DNA from: Syncephalis fuscata
Taxonomy: Eukaryota > Zoopagomycota > Zoopagomycetes > Zoopagales > Piptocephalidaceae
Direction: 5' to 3'
DNA length: 64,000 bases
Assembly: GCA_025786725.1 (NCBI GenBank)
Contig: JAHLTZ010000007.1
Coordinates: 744,001-808,000 of the forward strand
Shown here: piece after piece, positions 48,288 through 63,231 of the stretch
Layout of the letters: every line of letters starts with the position of its first letter
Numbering within the stretch: position 1 is the first letter of the stretch
Position numbers and translations under genes: made by a program
The notes under the pieces: generated by a model
Databases searched by the model: none
The model's input: the letters and a program-made list of their open reading frames with translations, nothing else
Told to the model about the DNA's origin: nothing

Positions 48288-48394
48288 TAGACCAACGTAT
48301 ATCTTACAGTTTAATAAATTATAGTAAACTTAAAAATAGTTGACAAGCTAATGTTTTTATTTAATATATATCGACAAACTAACAATGGCTATAG

Positions 48395-49850
<1,456 letters not shown>

Positions 49851-49975
49851 TCTATATTGATTAGTTTCTTTTTGTAAATAGGACAAAGTAAAAATAAACT
49901 ATCTACGTTGACGGTTATTCACTCGTAAATAAAATAAAAGCAAATAAAAATATTGATAAAGTAATTGTTCTTTAA

Positions 49976-51851
49976 TTAATGAGCCGAGGCCATCAATGCT
50001 TCAATTTCATTAATTTCTTTGGGCACTTTAGTCAAATTTTCATGGCCATCGGCTGTCACCACAACACAGTCCTCGATACGAACACCGCCTACTGGACGGA
50101 AACAGGCCACTACTTCAGGATTCAAGTAGCACGCTTTCTTTGGATCCTCTAATTAAATAGCAAATACGTTAATCAGCTGCTATAATAAATTGAAACTACT
50201 AGTACTAACCAAGTGCCTCATCCAAAAGCGTATCAACAAAATAGCAGCCTGGTTCAACGGTGACCACCATGCCTTCTTCAAGCTTACGACGCATGCGCAA
50301 ATAGCGGAGACCCGGCTCAGGAATACGAGGCACGCCCTAAACAAGCATTGATATTGTTAAGCTATTAGTAGTCATTGCAATAAAATTAAAATTACCTTTG
50401 GATAGCCACCAACATCATGAACATCAAGCCCAATTAAATGACCAAGTCCGTGTGGGAAAAAGACGGCACCCATATGCTGTTCAACCAATTCGTCGACTGA
50501 TCCCTTTAAGATACGTGCTGCTACTAGACCTTCTACGCAGATACGGTTGGCCAATCGATGAAGATCTTCCCAGTTGACACCAGGCTTGATCTTTTCAAGA
50601 ACAGCCTACAAATCATATGTCGTAATAATTAATAATTAATAATTAGTTAATCATTAAACTAATATTGCATAGCCAGTTACCTTTTGCATACTAAGCACAA
50701 TTTCATAAAGAATACGAGCTTCACCGGTAAATTTGCCACCAACAGGCCAGGTACGTGTAATATCAGCGGCATAGCAGTTGTATTCACCACCAGCATCAAT
50801 CAACACTAGTTCATTTGGCTGCTGTGGAAGTGTAGCATTGTTAAGGCCATAATGAAGCACTGCCGAGTTCTTTCCACCACCGACAATTGAGTGGTAGGCC
50901 AGCTGGTTACATCTGATTCATTAAAGAATCAGTATTTGGTATTGACTAATAAATATCAATATTGTACTATTTGTATTGCACTTACCCCTGGCGTGTTACC
51001 TCGTAGGTAAAAAGTGCGTCCAATTCACGCTCGCTACCACCCACACGGGCATGCTGCATCAGCTTGACATGAGCATCACTGCTAATCTGATTAGCCGTAC
51101 GCATCAACGCCAGTTCATGTGTATCTTTAATCATACGGGCAGCAGTCAGTCCATCAGCCAACACTTCAGTGTTAACCGTCAATTTCTGTGGCCAATGGGG
51201 ACCAAGTGCTGTTAGCTTTTGGTGTGGTAGCGCTAGCAGTGTCTTGGGCTTCCAGTGGTCAAGTATAGCCGGTATTTCATCGGCATAGCGGATCTCTTCG
51301 GCATCGTAGCGGCTAGCTAGCTCATTGATACTTGGAGGCTGACCATGCCACACAACTTCATCGGCTGGCATGCGAGTAGGCAACAGAATAAGCCGCTCAT
51401 GGCCTAGATGGTAAAGCAAGTGGAACTCGGGCAGCTCCACGCCGGATAAATAGTAAAAGTTGGATTCTTGTCGGAAATGCTGCTCGGTATCGGTGTCGTG
51501 GCGGCAACTAGGACAGTCGCCGTGTAGATAGATAACGGTATCTTCACGGGAAACACCGGCAGCAACAAGCGCTGAGGCAACTTTGGCAGCGTGTGCTCTG
51601 GCAGGATATTTACCAACGGCAGACATGGTGGTGGAATAAAACAGGCGCTGTGAGGATTGAAAGCACGGATAGTAAAGTCGTTTTAATGGTTTAAAGGAGC
51701 GTAGAGACGCAATAGACACAATGTTGGAGTTTGTGGTAATAGTAGTAGTAGTAGTTATAGAGATGGCTCTTGAAGAAGCTTTAACAAATGAACCAAGGCG
51801 GCAAACGTTCGAACGATAAAGAAAGGCGGTAGTGACGTGGTGACGAAACAT
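49976..51851 (-). CDS. Xaa-Pro dipeptidase/aminopeptidase, M24B
   Basis: Metallopeptidase of family M24B with an N-terminal AMP_N domain, which cleaves Xaa-Pro bonds. Dinuclear metal ligands are visible: Asp in [19 protein letters not shown] (two Asp), His in [16 protein letters not shown], Glu in [10 protein letters not shown] and Glu in [11 protein letters not shown]. Exons: 51851-50986, 50912-50681, 50605-50396, 50336-50210, 50148-49976, without a frame break. Two starts are plausible. [20 protein letters not shown] at 51851 gives a mitochondrial-type leader of about 75 residues. The internal [12 protein letters not shown] (near 51625) gives the cytosolic form, typical of prolidase (PEPD-like). 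Dual targeting from alternative starts is an inference. Confidence 0.88.
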
Positions 51852-52396
51852 GGATTCTCAAATTCGCTATATTTCCCACCGTTAGCTATAAATATCTATG
51901 TAGATATATTTAAAACCAATTAATAATTATTGTGGTGTAACAGTACTATAGTATTCATACAGCCTGTATGATTTATTGTACTGAATAAAAGACAGCAATT
52001 ATAAATAGATGAATTGATAAAATATTAGTGTTTATTACCGATAGATAATCAAATAGTTTTACAAGTACTTAAATATATGAAAAGTATAGATGTACTGCAA
52101 CAAATTTTCAATGGGCTTTAACAATTAAATAGTATACCTCAGTGTTATACAGTGTAACCATTGACGTATAATGAACAATAGACAATATTTCTACATATTG
52201 CTACAATAGATAGGGTGTAATAATGCCTATAGTGTCCAATACAAGTCAAGTAAATCCATGAGAAATTTTGGGTAAAAGTGTTAATAAAATGATAATAATA
52301 GAATAACATAACAAAAAATAAAAATACACTGATGATAACACAGCCTTTTTATTTTGCAATCAATTTAACGCATCTTACTACTATTTACTTGTCGCA
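51852..52396. promoter_or_regulatory. Divergent intergenic region, peptidase / USP
   Basis: 545 nt, very AT-rich, between the divergent starts of the M24B peptidase and the deubiquitinase. No element can be named. Confidence 0.4.
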
Positions 52397-55300
52397 ATGA
52401 AAAAGAAGGAAAGGCCGGCCAAGAGTTCAAAGAAAGCAAAGTCAAGTAGAAAACATGGTAGATTATAATTAATATTAGAGTGTGCATTACAGACAAGTAA
52501 CACTGCGTCTTTAGATAGCGACAGCGACCAAAGTGATCTTGGCAGCTGGATGAATGTAGAATTACAAAAAGAACAGACAAATGAATTGAATAGAAAGCAG
52601 GAGGAGGACGCTATGAATGAAGTAGAAGAGGGAATACAAGGGAATAAGTCAAGTATTAAGAAATGCCAGCATATTAAATCGGTTAAAAGTAGAAAGTTTT
52701 TGGATCAAATCAAGCATCTTAAATCGTTAGTTTGTGCAGTAAGTGTTGTAATTATAGTTTGTTGTAATATTGAGCGTTAACAACAGAATAGACATGTAAT
52801 AAGCTAGAGGGTAATCTAAATGATTTATGGATATGTTGTATATGTACAAAGTGTTATTGTAGCAAGCAGCTCAATGGGCATGATAATGAACACGCACAAG
52901 AATACAAACACTCATTAATGATTAATGTTGGCACTGGTGATTGTTGGTATGTAGTAATAAATAATAATTTGATGGCTATACTAACAATTAATCAACATGA
53001 ATTGCTTTAGGTGTTTTGAATGTAATGGTGCATTGCCTATAGCTGATAGACGTATGAGAGTTGTTAGTGAATGGAGTGCATCGACACTTAAACGAGTACG
53101 GAAAATGACAGATAAGAGTGTATCGAGTGAAATAGTAAAAGGTTAAAGACAAACTATGGTTGTTAATATATAATTGCTAATACTGAAATTAGGTGGCAAC
53201 CCGAAAAGAGCATTCCATCAGCGTAATGCGCCGTATAAAAAGCAGCAATTGGGCGTGCACGGTCTGCGTAATCTTGGTAACACCTGCTTTTTCAACTCTT
53301 CGATGCAAGCACTCTCAGTTAGCAATCCATTACAGCAAGCTCTTGAAGCACGTCCACCAACAAGTTTAAAGGATGGCAGCTCTCCATTGATGATTGCTTT
53401 TATTAAATTGCAGAATAAAATGCGAGATGGTTCTAGTGATTTAATCGTTCCATCAGAACTACATAGTGCTATATGTAGGAGATGGCGGCAATTTAAAGGA
53501 TTCCGGCAACATGATGCACATGAACTATTACGCTGTTTATTAGATGGGCTAAGGGAAGATGAATTAAAGGTAATCACAAATGGCTACTACGTGTTTATTA
53601 ATACTAATCGATGGTGAATTATATTTGATAATTACTAATAGTCAATTCGTCATTCTAAAGAAGACGACAAAGAGAAGGAGAGAGAAGATAAAGAGAAGTT
53701 AAAGGAAGATCCAGTTACATTTGTAGATCAAAGCTTTGGTGGCAAGTTGGCAAGTATTGTAATGTGTGAAACGTGCAAAACGGTGAGTAGTACACAAAAT
53801 ACATAGAAACAATAGTACTAACAATAATGTTAATGATAATAATGACAGTGCTCCTACGCCTACGAGAATGTACTCGATGTAGCAGTGCCTATTAGCGATA
53901 ATTTAAAAGTAAATAACATAGAATTACTTTGACCGTTATAACTAACTAATATTTAAAATAGAAGTTGAAAAGCGAAAAAGAGGTACCGGTATTGGACAAA
54001 AAATCTAAACACCAGTGTAAAGTGCGTATAAATAACTATATATATAAAAGTGTATTAATGATTGTAAATAATTAATATAGATGGAGAGTAAAAGAAAGAT
54101 AGTAAAGCCTAACCGTCGTAATAAAAAAGAATCGAAAAGAAAGACGCTAAAAGAAGAAGAGGAAGAAGACGAGCCTGAACCAGAACCAGAAATAGTAGTA
54201 AAAGAACCAGTAGTAGAAGGACCAGTAGTAGAAGAAAAGAAAGATAGTGAAATCAAAATTGAAGTTGTCGATGATGATGAACTGGTTCCAATTCAGAAAC
54301 AAATGGAGAATATTAATTTAGAAGATGCAGTGTGTGAGAAAGAGAAAGAAGAGGAAAAGGAAGAAAATGAAAAGAAAGCCGGATTCGAGGTAGTTGTCGA
54401 TGATAAAGTATCTGAACTACAACAGCATATGAAGAATGTTACATTAGAAGGAACAACGGAAAAAGTGGAAACTATTGAGCAAATAGATAATGCCGATTTA
54501 GATTATGATATGAATGTAGGACAGGGCATGGAGGATCATCAACAGCTGGAAGAGGAGAAGCCGGTAGAAGAGAACCAGTCAAATAATAGTAATTCACTCA
54601 TTCCGCCTCCATCATTGGAGCAGCAGCGGCTTATTACACGTCTGTTTAGCAATCAGATGCATAATAATTCGGCAGCAAGTAGTGTATCTATTACAACATG
54701 CTTAGCAGACTTTACACAAACAGAACTGTTAAGAGAAGATAATCAATTTGCCTGTGAGACATGTTGGAGATTGTTAAATCCAGATGCACAAGCAGAGGAA
54801 GAGGAGGAGGAAGAGAAGAAAGATGAAGACGATCAACTGCAAGAGAATGAAGAAGAGGGCAATATGGACAAGGAGAAATATATAGAGTCAGAAAAAGATG
54901 AAAATACAAGTGAATCAACATTATCCACTGAATCTGTAAAGAATAATAGCAGTACGTTGGATGAAAATTTAAGTGAAGATGAAAAAACGGTGGATAGTGC
55001 AAACGAGAGTGATCAATCAGATATATTAACTGATGCATTGGGCAATTACATTCCAGCCAAGCCCAAAATAACAGCAGCCCAGTCATCAGCCAATACGGCA
55101 AAAAAAGCGGCACCACGTTATGTATTACGTGATGCACGCAAGCGTCTATTGATTTGTCATCCGGCACCTCGTATGCTAATGATTCAACTTAAACGATTTG
55201 AACAAACCATACGAGGTCGTACACGTAAAATTGAACGACATGTTGATTTGGATGCTGAACTAGATTTGACACCATTTATGGTAGCACCAGCACCATCACC

Positions 55301-55601
55301 ACCGAATAACAATAACGAGACACAAGCAGTTGCTGAACACAAGACTGAGACAGCGGCTATTCGCTATCGATTGGTGGCGGTCATTGAGCAATCAGGAGGT
55401 TTGGTGGGTGGACATTACGTGGCGTATGTATTAACAAAGTGTGCTCGGCAAGCAGCATGTGATGATAATGATACAAAAGCATTGGATAGCGCCGATGATC
55501 GGTCATGGGTCTATTGTAGCGATGGCCAAACAAGGCCATCATCATGGGAGGAGGTAGTACGCAGTCAAGCGTATATAGCATTCTATGAGAGTATTGCATA
55601 A
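52397..55601 (+). CDS. Ubiquitin-specific protease, USP16/USP45 type
   Basis: Deubiquitinating cysteine protease. The order is a basic N-terminus (MKKKERPAKSSKKAKSSRK), then a zinc-finger UBP domain (KKCQHIKS, LWICCICTKCYC, NGHDNEHAQEYKHSL, CWCFECN). The catalytic domain follows, with Cys in GLRNLGNTCFFNSSMQAL, FRQHDAHELLRCLLDGL and the His box GGLVGGHYVAYVL. A long acidic insert (about 54100-55060, Glu/Asp-rich, with several EEEE runs) interrupts the catalytic domain, as in USP16. Nine exons: 52397-52457, 52493-52738, 52787-52946, 53011-53141, 53193-53569, 53642-53782, 53849-53908, 53962-54021, 54081-55601. One frame break near 52800 lies inside the zinc finger, and the join of exons 1 and 2 is off by one base, possibly because of an A-run after the start codon. 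Confidence 0.88.
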
Positions 55602-56087
55602 TCAGTTTTAATATACCTATATTACAATAAATTATAATAGATTATTTGGTTATAAATAGTGTATTAGTTAATAAGTGTGCAACATATTGGCCAATATATT
55701 TGTAATACGCTTATTATAGATTTATAATTTTACTAGTTTTATTTTATATGTATAATTGGCACAATAATTAAAATTTAGTTAGTTTATTGCTATTGTTCAA
55801 ACAGATACTCAATAAATGGAATTGTTATCGTATTATTGGTGATTAAAACGTTATTTAAGCCAATTAAGCATGTGATACCTATTAAACTAATAATTAAATA
55901 AATTTAGTACACGCTCATTTATTGCTGGTGTTTCTTAAAAACCAAATTAAGTAATATAGTACAAAACATGTTGTTAGGTAATATTATGGCTCACTCATAC
56001 AGATATATGGCAAATAATCACCCTTTTACTGCTGCTCATAGAAGAAGGCCGTGTAGATAGCAATGTCATTTCTTTTCTAAATTTATA
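55602..56087. other. Intergenic, nothing recognised
   Basis: About 490 nt of AT-rich sequence with AATAAA-like signals close to the USP stop. No features seen. Confidence 0.4.
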
Positions 56088-57128
56088 ATGTATTTGCCAT
56101 TTTTATCAAATCATGGGCGACATTGCCATGATCTGCAAGTAGAGCCCGTGTTGAATTCAGTCACTGTTACATCGAGTTTTAGAACGGCGCCCCTTATTGA
56201 TAGATTGGCGGATAACAATACGGCAAGTCACATCTCCACATCAACCTATTTATCAGGTCGAGCGATGACCAGTATTGATTTGAATAGTGATGTGGATTTG
56301 GAAAGCGAGACTAGCGAAGAGACTGGCCAGTCTTCTGTTCTAGCGCTAATGGTATCATTTCTTTCCTTTTGGCTAGCTCGGCAATTTCAATATTTAGTCA
56401 ACTGTGCAAAACAAGGTGAACCTACCAGCAGAGGCGAGCAACATTTCTGTGTCCCTATGACCCGCTGGGAAGAACAATTACACGAAGAATATCGTCATAA
56501 CATTTGTCTCCAAAAAAAACTATGCTACCTAGCATTAACGCTCACTTTTTCCCCATTATTTTTACTCTTACCAGTCGCGCAACCATTTTGGATTATTGCT
56601 ATTGTTGATCTTGTTTTTCTTATGGGTGTATGGTCGGCCATCATCGTAAGTATAGTTGTTGTATTAAGCATAGCATCATTATACAGCCATTACCTTACAC
56701 TGTAATCTAACGAATACTATTTTTGTATTTAATAGCGCTTGCAGCTAAAGCTGCAGCATATTGCACAGCAACGAAAACGTGCCCGTGCACTTCGTCATGT
56801 ATTTCGTCGCTCCTCTCATTTAGCTCATCATGAGCCATCACGTCCATCTTGGATGGCCACGGAAATGACCACTCATAGTGATAGCCATGGCATGTATTAT
56901 GATCGTAATTTGCGCAGTGTCCAATTACATTTGCAGTCCGACGACTTGGAAGGCCTAGATCCTAATTCAGTTTCACCCGAACTGCTTATTCTACCGCCAC
57001 CTGCTTATCTGGCCGCTACTCGAGAACCACCAGCCTATGCGCAAGAGTTGAGTAAGCCACCTATCTATGCGCTGACATCTGCAGCCATTGCACATGATGA
57101 GTGCACAAATCAGTCAGTGATTATTTGA
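56088..57128 (+). CDS. Membrane protein with three PPxY motifs
   Basis: Two exons (56088-56645, 56736-57128; donor GTAAGT), 316 residues, no frame break. The N-terminal 90 residues are hydrophilic and Ser/Thr-rich. Hydrophobic segments are ALMVSFLSFWLARQ, LCYLALTLTFSPLFLLLP and IIAIVDLVFLMGVWSAII. The C-terminal tail carries PPPAY, EPPAY and KPPIY within 30 residues, three PPxY motifs that bind WW domains of Rsp5/NEDD4 ubiquitin ligases. Not assignable to a family. It is inferred to be a membrane-anchored adaptor or substrate of the Rsp5 ligase, comparable in logic to yeast Bsd2, Tre1 and Ear1. The neighbouring deubiquitinase may be coincidental. Confidence 0.65.
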
Positions 57129-58492
57129 CCATCACCTTTATTTTTCAATATCAACATGTTAATAAAAACGATATATATAAAGATGTAATCTAGAGTATGT
57201 ATGTTTACAAGTATTTTGTTTAACACTTAATAAAAGTTGCTGTTTATATGCTGAATTTAATGCTCAGCAGTTTAGTTGTAAATTATAATGGCTTAGCAAT
57301 GTTAACAGCGTTCTATATGTTGGCAGTATGTTTTATAATAATGCATGTCTTTATTCGTTAATATTTATCTTTCTTACTGCATATTCTGTAATAATGAGTA
57401 GTTTTGGAAGTAAATAATTTTAGTCTTAATGCACTATTGCTTCACTTGTTGTTCTATGATGTATTGACATGTTGGGTAGATTGACTTTTATTATTTACAC
57501 TCCATTTATTAATCAATTAAACTCGGCTGTTTATAAATATTGACTGACAGGGATCACATCTCACAATCTACGTCATCGCATTCCCCTTTCTCTTTCTTCA
57601 CACTTGATATCATATATCCATAGCATATACTTGTACACTTCATATATGCTAACTAGATAGTGTTAGTAGTTAAATGACTACTATTTAAATACAAATACTA
57701 TTTACACTATGTACTTGCATTGCTCTTCCTTAATCTTACCTTTTGAGATTACCTTATTCACTCTGATTATTAGTATTGACACTTTATTGGTATAGTAAGT
57801 ACACTTCTGGCTTATTTGTATGTTATTTTAAGCATACGCTGTTAAATCTCGTTGTATGCTTTGTTTTTACTATGAATCGCATTTGCAAGTCATCTGGCAA
57901 CAGCTTTACAATTCCACCAGTGGGAATGTGATGTGCTAATATAGAGACTGTACAGGCTGCTGTTAGTACGACTTGTAGTGACAAGATCTATAGTAAAATA
58001 AAGTATACAGTTGCTTTGACGGCATATAGCCGCCATAGTCATTATGTACAGTTGCTGTATTAAAATGTAAATATAAATGAATAACCAAAGAAAGTCTATA
58101 ATATTGACGATAGAATATATCATTTATTTATATGTTTATATAATTTAAGTTAAAATATACAAAGAAATAGTGATAGCAAACAACTTCTATTACTAAAATC
58201 TAGTTAATAAGAAATAGAAAACAAAGAGCAAACCGAATGGACAAAAGAAGCCACATGAATGATAATAATGAGACTATAGTGTATACAATTGATCAAGTGA
58301 AATGACTTGGGTAATAAAATGATACGTATACTAGATAATAAATCTATAATAATTAATGCAAAAGATGAGAACAACAATACAATATGTTTGCGTTTAAAGT
58401 ACAAAATAATAGAGTATTTGTTTATGTTTGTTTAACCGATGTTAGCCAACATATTTATTAAATAGCATCATTAAAAGAACAAGGGACAAAGT
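57129..58492. other. Intergenic with dispersed repeat copy 2
   Basis: About 1.4 kb, AT-rich. Contains the repeat at 57572-58065. No gene recognised on either strand. Confidence 0.45.
57572..58065 (-). repeat. Dispersed repeat, copy 2 (inverted partner at 44700-45192)
   Basis: The reverse complement matches copy 1 over its whole length, with scattered substitutions and small indels. The match ends sharply at GATGACGTAGATTGT (minus strand, about 57572). No gene is contained. Two copies on opposite strands 12 kb apart indicate a mobile or formerly mobile sequence. Confidence 0.75.
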
Positions 58493-59626
58493 ATGGTTAG
58501 TGCTCAAAAGCACCATATTGTGGATGTACTGAACCGTGGTTGTTTAAAAAAAAACAACCTTGGCCAGCCTCTGCATGTTTGTGCTATTCTGCTCTGGTCA
58601 GTGCAGAATGTACTTTTTTGGCTGGATCAAGGTGAGTGACAATACTTGTTATTGTTACAGGCAGCCCTTAAACTACTCTCTTTCTTTCTTGTATCAGTCC
58701 AACGTCTTTCTCTTAGCATTACTCGTTCTTTTCAGCCGTCTCGTTTCCTACTAGCCAACACTATTTGCGTACAATCATTAGCAGTCATCCTTATAGTATG
58801 AGTCCGGAATTAGCCATTCCTCTTATGCCACTGCGGAATTCATCACCTTATTCTGCAGCTGATGGTTCGCCAGCTGGCGCTAAAGCTGTTGCTAAGCCAT
58901 TCGCCTCCCCGCTATCTTCTCTACAAACACTCCGTAACGTTGTTACCTCACCTATCTACACGGCATTTTCTTACGCTTCATTCCTGACAAGTATCACACC
59001 TTCTCTAACTCCTCCACATTCTATCCCACTAGCAATTGCCATGTTCATTTGCACCAAACCAATCGTAGTAACCATAACAATAGAAAATCTACATCCTATT
59101 TACTAAAGAATATTCTGGCTTCATCTCCATCTATAACAACGAATACTTTATCTCCATCTAACATATCGAACCATCATTTATTAACATGCATAATCGACTT
59201 TGAAACGTTAAAACCATTGCTTCCTACTGCGATATTAACTAGAATCTACACAACGCTGATGCACCATCAGCAACGCAGGAACGGGGCACCGACTAAAACA
59301 AAGCATTCACGATCCATGTCGAAATATGACTGCGAGTTAACGGCTTCTTGTATGTCACGCACGACCACGCCATCAGTCGTTGATTCTTCTGTGCCTTTAT
59401 CATCGGCTAGCACTAGGACAATAGTGCCAGTATCTAGTAAAAGTGCTATAAGCTTTAAACATCATTTGTGGGCCAGCTAGTGAAGAATAGAAAGGTTAAT
59501 CCAGTGGTAGGGATTAATGCAACTACAGTGCAAAGTAATATAACAACAGGTACGATGAATACAGATGTCAGTTTAGTGCCTACATCATCATCAATAGTGA
59601 GCCGATTAAAAACGACGCTCAAATAG
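58493..59626 (+). CDS. Uncertain Ser/Thr-rich protein gene
   Basis: Weakly supported. An ATG at 58493 opens MVSAQKHHIVDVLNRGC before a nine-A run. A good intron (58632-58660, GTGAGT to TTACAG) follows, though it is only 29 nt long. Downstream frames are long and Ser/Thr/Pro-rich (SPELAIPLMPLRNSSPYSAA near 58804, SASTRTIVPVSSKSAISF near 59410) and end at 59624-59626 after SRLKTTLK. These pieces lie in different phases, so at least two frame breaks or unseen introns would be needed. No family is recognised. It could be one gene, or a gene plus chance frames. Confidence 0.3.
58538..58559. other. Perfect hairpin with A-rich loop
   Basis: GGTTGTTT followed by a run of A and then AAACAACC. An 8-bp stem near the start of the uncertain gene at 58493. 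Function unknown; it may also be why the A-run length is unreliable. Confidence 0.4.
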
Positions 59627-59752
59627 ATGTTAAATTCATATTGGGCATCGTATTATTTTATTGTTTGCTTTGTATTATTATATAAATAACCAATTCATTA
59701 TATTAAATAGTTGCCATAATTAGTGTTATTATGATACATAAATTTATTTGGT

Positions 59753-61438
59753 TTAAGTAAATGTCCATTCACCGCAATCCTCGCACACTTGGCTTTCCAC
59801 ACCACATTCTACTGGAATGGAGAATGGCGCCTTGCTGTCATCGCTAGTAGCCCATGGTATAAAAATGTCTCTAATGACAACAGGGGCGCGATGGTATTTA
59901 ACTGCCGGTAGCCATCCCAGTCCTTGGACAGTGTCGAATAAACAGCGTTTACCAAGATGGCACCGTGTCTGCATTGTATAGCCAGCCCATTGGCAAAGTG
60001 AATTTACTCCAGTGCTTTATAAAATAGATATTAGTTAAATCAGTAATCAAACGGTTTTCAACATACCAAGTTCCCATAAAGATTGGATCAGCATTGTGTC
60101 CAAAATGCCAAATTGGCAATTGAGACCTATCAGTATTACGATCACGTAATACATCTAATAAGCCCAATCGTTTAGCAAATAATGCTTCACCAGGTGCTTC
60201 AAAGGCAAATGCCATTATTTCAGTGTCCATTTCTTCTTTTTCTTCACTGGTACGTGTATTCAAGGTGGTAGTTACCAAAGTTGTAGCCACTAGCGAGGCA
60301 ATAGCACCGCCTAGCGAATGTCCAACGAGTAAAACCTGATGTTCTGGGTGAGCCTCACGAATATGCTCGTAAATATCCTATGTTTGCGCAAATAGTTAAT
60401 TGCTTGACTAATTACTAGTCAGTAGCACATACCATAGCTGCGCTATAATAAGAGCCACGGAAATGAGAGGCAGCAGTGACACATTGTTCATTACATTGCA
60501 ATTTTCCTTGCTGACAGCCGCAATAAGGCCGAGAAAGAATGCCACGACGGCCACAACAGCAGGAAAACATTAGATTATCCTGTATCATGGTGTATATAAC
60601 GATATAACTATTAGACAAAATCACTTTTCCTTAAAACAATACTTACGTTTATTTTATCCTGGCCACCAGTAGATTTCTCACTTTTGCTATTGTGATTAAA
60701 AAAAGGAAGGCTTGTTCCCTTGAACGAAACAACAAGTGTTGAGGAATCATCTGATTCAAATACGTGGGCTCGTAGTCCATTGCCTGTCCAGCCATAGGAC
60801 TGATGTCGACGCCATCCGTCTAGATCTTCCCATTCTTCTGGATCATCATTATCATCGTCGTCATCATTGTCTTGATTGATTGGAAGAGAATTACTCTTTG
60901 GCGGCCCCCAATAAGCGTACATACTCATTCGAGATAACATAAGAACTGTATTGTGATTAACGCTTAATTGGTTGCTGAAAGGCTTAGCAGCATTCATATG
61001 AGCACTATTATCCTCAAGCCATAGGAATGGACCCAGCTCGTCACCGGCCGCATCTTTATACCTATCGTCAAAGTCATGCCTAGAAGACGTATAAGTGTCC
61101 CGCGGATGAGTCATATGCTGTTCTGCAGATGCTAAATCTCGATAGAAAACACGCCCTTGATAGTGCTGGTTGGACAAGGCAGATATCTCATTGTAGTCCT
61201 GCTGATAGATGCGTTTTAATCGAAAATACTGATTTTCTGCTGCCAACGGCGTCGTAGACTCGAGTTTGGCCGCTATACGTTCTCTGGCTTGTTCGACACT
61301 TGTCCACGAATTTGCTGAATTGGTATTGTGGTTGGAGAAAAGGCTGATCAAATGATGCTGGACACTTGACATCCCCTGGTCTACCAATTGTCCCAGTATA
61401 AGTGCCACACCTAGCACAGAGTAGGTGGAGTAATACAT
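59753..61438 (-). CDS. ATG15: Atg15-type lipase (autophagic body lipase)
   Basis: Class 3 lipase of the Atg15 group, 503 residues, which degrades autophagic and multivesicular-body membranes inside the vacuole. It has an N-terminal signal anchor (YSVLGVALILGQLVDQG), then LVVSFKGTSL, a Cys-rich segment NLMFSCCCGRRGI, and the nucleophile elbow LLVGHSLGGAIASLV. The catalytic region closes with APGEALFAKRLGL, WHFGHNADPIFMGT and KRCLFDTVQGLGW. Exons: 61438-60647, 60579-60433, 60377-60067 and 60014-59753. They join without a frame break. A Ser/Asp-rich insert (a run of acidic residues near 60850) lies before the catalytic core. Recognition as Atg15 rests on the SCCC block, the GHSLGG elbow and the conserved HFGHxADPIFMG. 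Confidence 0.9.
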
Positions 61439-63231
61439 GGCAGATAAGAGCGAATAAAGAAAAAACTAGTTACTAATAGTATGAAAGATAGTGAGTATGA
61501 TACGCAAGCTGTAATGTGGATGTGACTGGGAATAATGGGGAGAATAAAGCATGTGTACAGTAAAAAGATCCCCACTAATCTATGATAAAAACCAGATGAT
61601 GATACCGAATGGATCATGTGATATGCGGTGTTCCAACGTCTTAGCTCCCTTCTATGCACATAAAGCTACTGCATTTTGACTCCTACATTTTTATTTATCT
61701 ATTTCATTACTATAACATGTATAATATTACATCCAACATTAATTGATTCATGTGTAATTAGCAATACAATAATGTGATTAATTAGTTATTTTTATTATTG
61801 CTTTAACATCTATACATTGTCATTATGATATTAATTGTTCAAATGCCATTTATTTAGTCAGATTGGCTATAGGAAAAGTGGCTGTTTAATAAACAACATT
61901 TATACTAATTATATTAATACTGATCTTACATCACAAATATGCCCAGAATGCAACAGTAGAATATTAGAAAAACAGAAGAAATCGTTTAGATGCAATAGCC
62001 CATACTGTACATAGATTCAATAACAACAAACGTGGAATGACATGGAATTGTAATTATATGTCTTCTATTAACATTCAATCAATTTTTTATATATGATCAA
62101 CAACAATAATGATCGGCCTCGTGAATTTAAAGAAATCAAGTAAAAATATTATAACTATGTTGTTGTACATAACAGTACGACCTCAATTGGAATGAATTTT
62201 GCTTTGAGGACTCAAAATGTGGGAGTCAAAGTACAATTTTACCATAGATAATAATAGTGATGGTAGCACCAAGTGGAATGATATGACGTATTACACTTAT
62301 TTCTTGTGTATTGATTTATCAAAACTGCATATCCTCCTCGATTGTTGTTGTTTTTTATTAGATTCTGAAAAGAGTCGTTCATCCAGCCTTATTTGTTAGT
62401 AATAATGCTTTATTTATTATTATTATTATACTACTATTGTTATTATTATATACATATTTTTTAATCTTTATTAAAATTGTACCACAACCTTAGGCGGTGG
62501 AAAATCCATTAGAAGTGATGTGAATCAGTGAAAGCACATTGATGTTCTACTCATCTACGCACGAACCTGTTGTTCTCCAATCATCAACATTACATGTGAC
62601 TGCAACCAAAGTTGTTTTGTATTTTTACGTCAGTTTTCTGTTCTCTTGTTCGCTCGGCGTATACAATGTACAACCATGTATGTGTACACGTATGCATACA
62701 GTTTTTGAAGTTTATGCAGTAAAGTGAACAGCTGATCCTACTGATATTGCTGCAACTAATAAAACTACAGTAGCGATAATAGCTATATGTAACATTGTAT
62801 CAACAATATTGTTTAGAATGCCATCAGAATTCTGATGTTTATAAATGTCAGATGCAGTAACTTGCTGCATTGTTTTGCTAATTGAGTGGCTTGGTATTGT
62901 TAAGGATGACTAAATAGCTGCGTGTAACAGGCCAAAGGCATCTTACGGGAACTCATTGGATCCAAGTCGACAGTCATAATACTGGATTGATCTGTTATGG
63001 ATAACAAGTAAACGTATACCACTAGGCATCTATATAAACCACTCGATCAATTGCACATCTTTACTGGTTGGTTTATTGCGTCGCTAACTCCATTTACTCC
63101 TTTCTATTGAGCTGCTTTCTTTAGCACTAGTTGTTAATACATCTGCATAACATTGATCTCACTCCTTTCTTTTATCTTTTTTTGTAGCTGTTTCACTACT
63201 TCTACTACGACTATTGAACAACAATATCGCT
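61439..63231. other. Intergenic, AT-rich, nothing recognised
   Basis: About 1.8 kb between the divergent Atg15 and GH20 genes, so both promoters lie here. An ATT-rich simple tract lies at 62410-62452. Short open frames at 62217-62399 and 62539-62727 have no supporting features. Confidence 0.4.
62410..62452. repeat. ATT simple repeat
   Basis: Imperfect ATT/ATTGTT triplet run in the intergenic region. Confidence 0.7.

Noticed and set aside
54712-55167. 151-codon minus-strand frame opposite the deubiquitinase
   Set aside because: A shadow of the Glu/Asp-rich insert, with no independent support.
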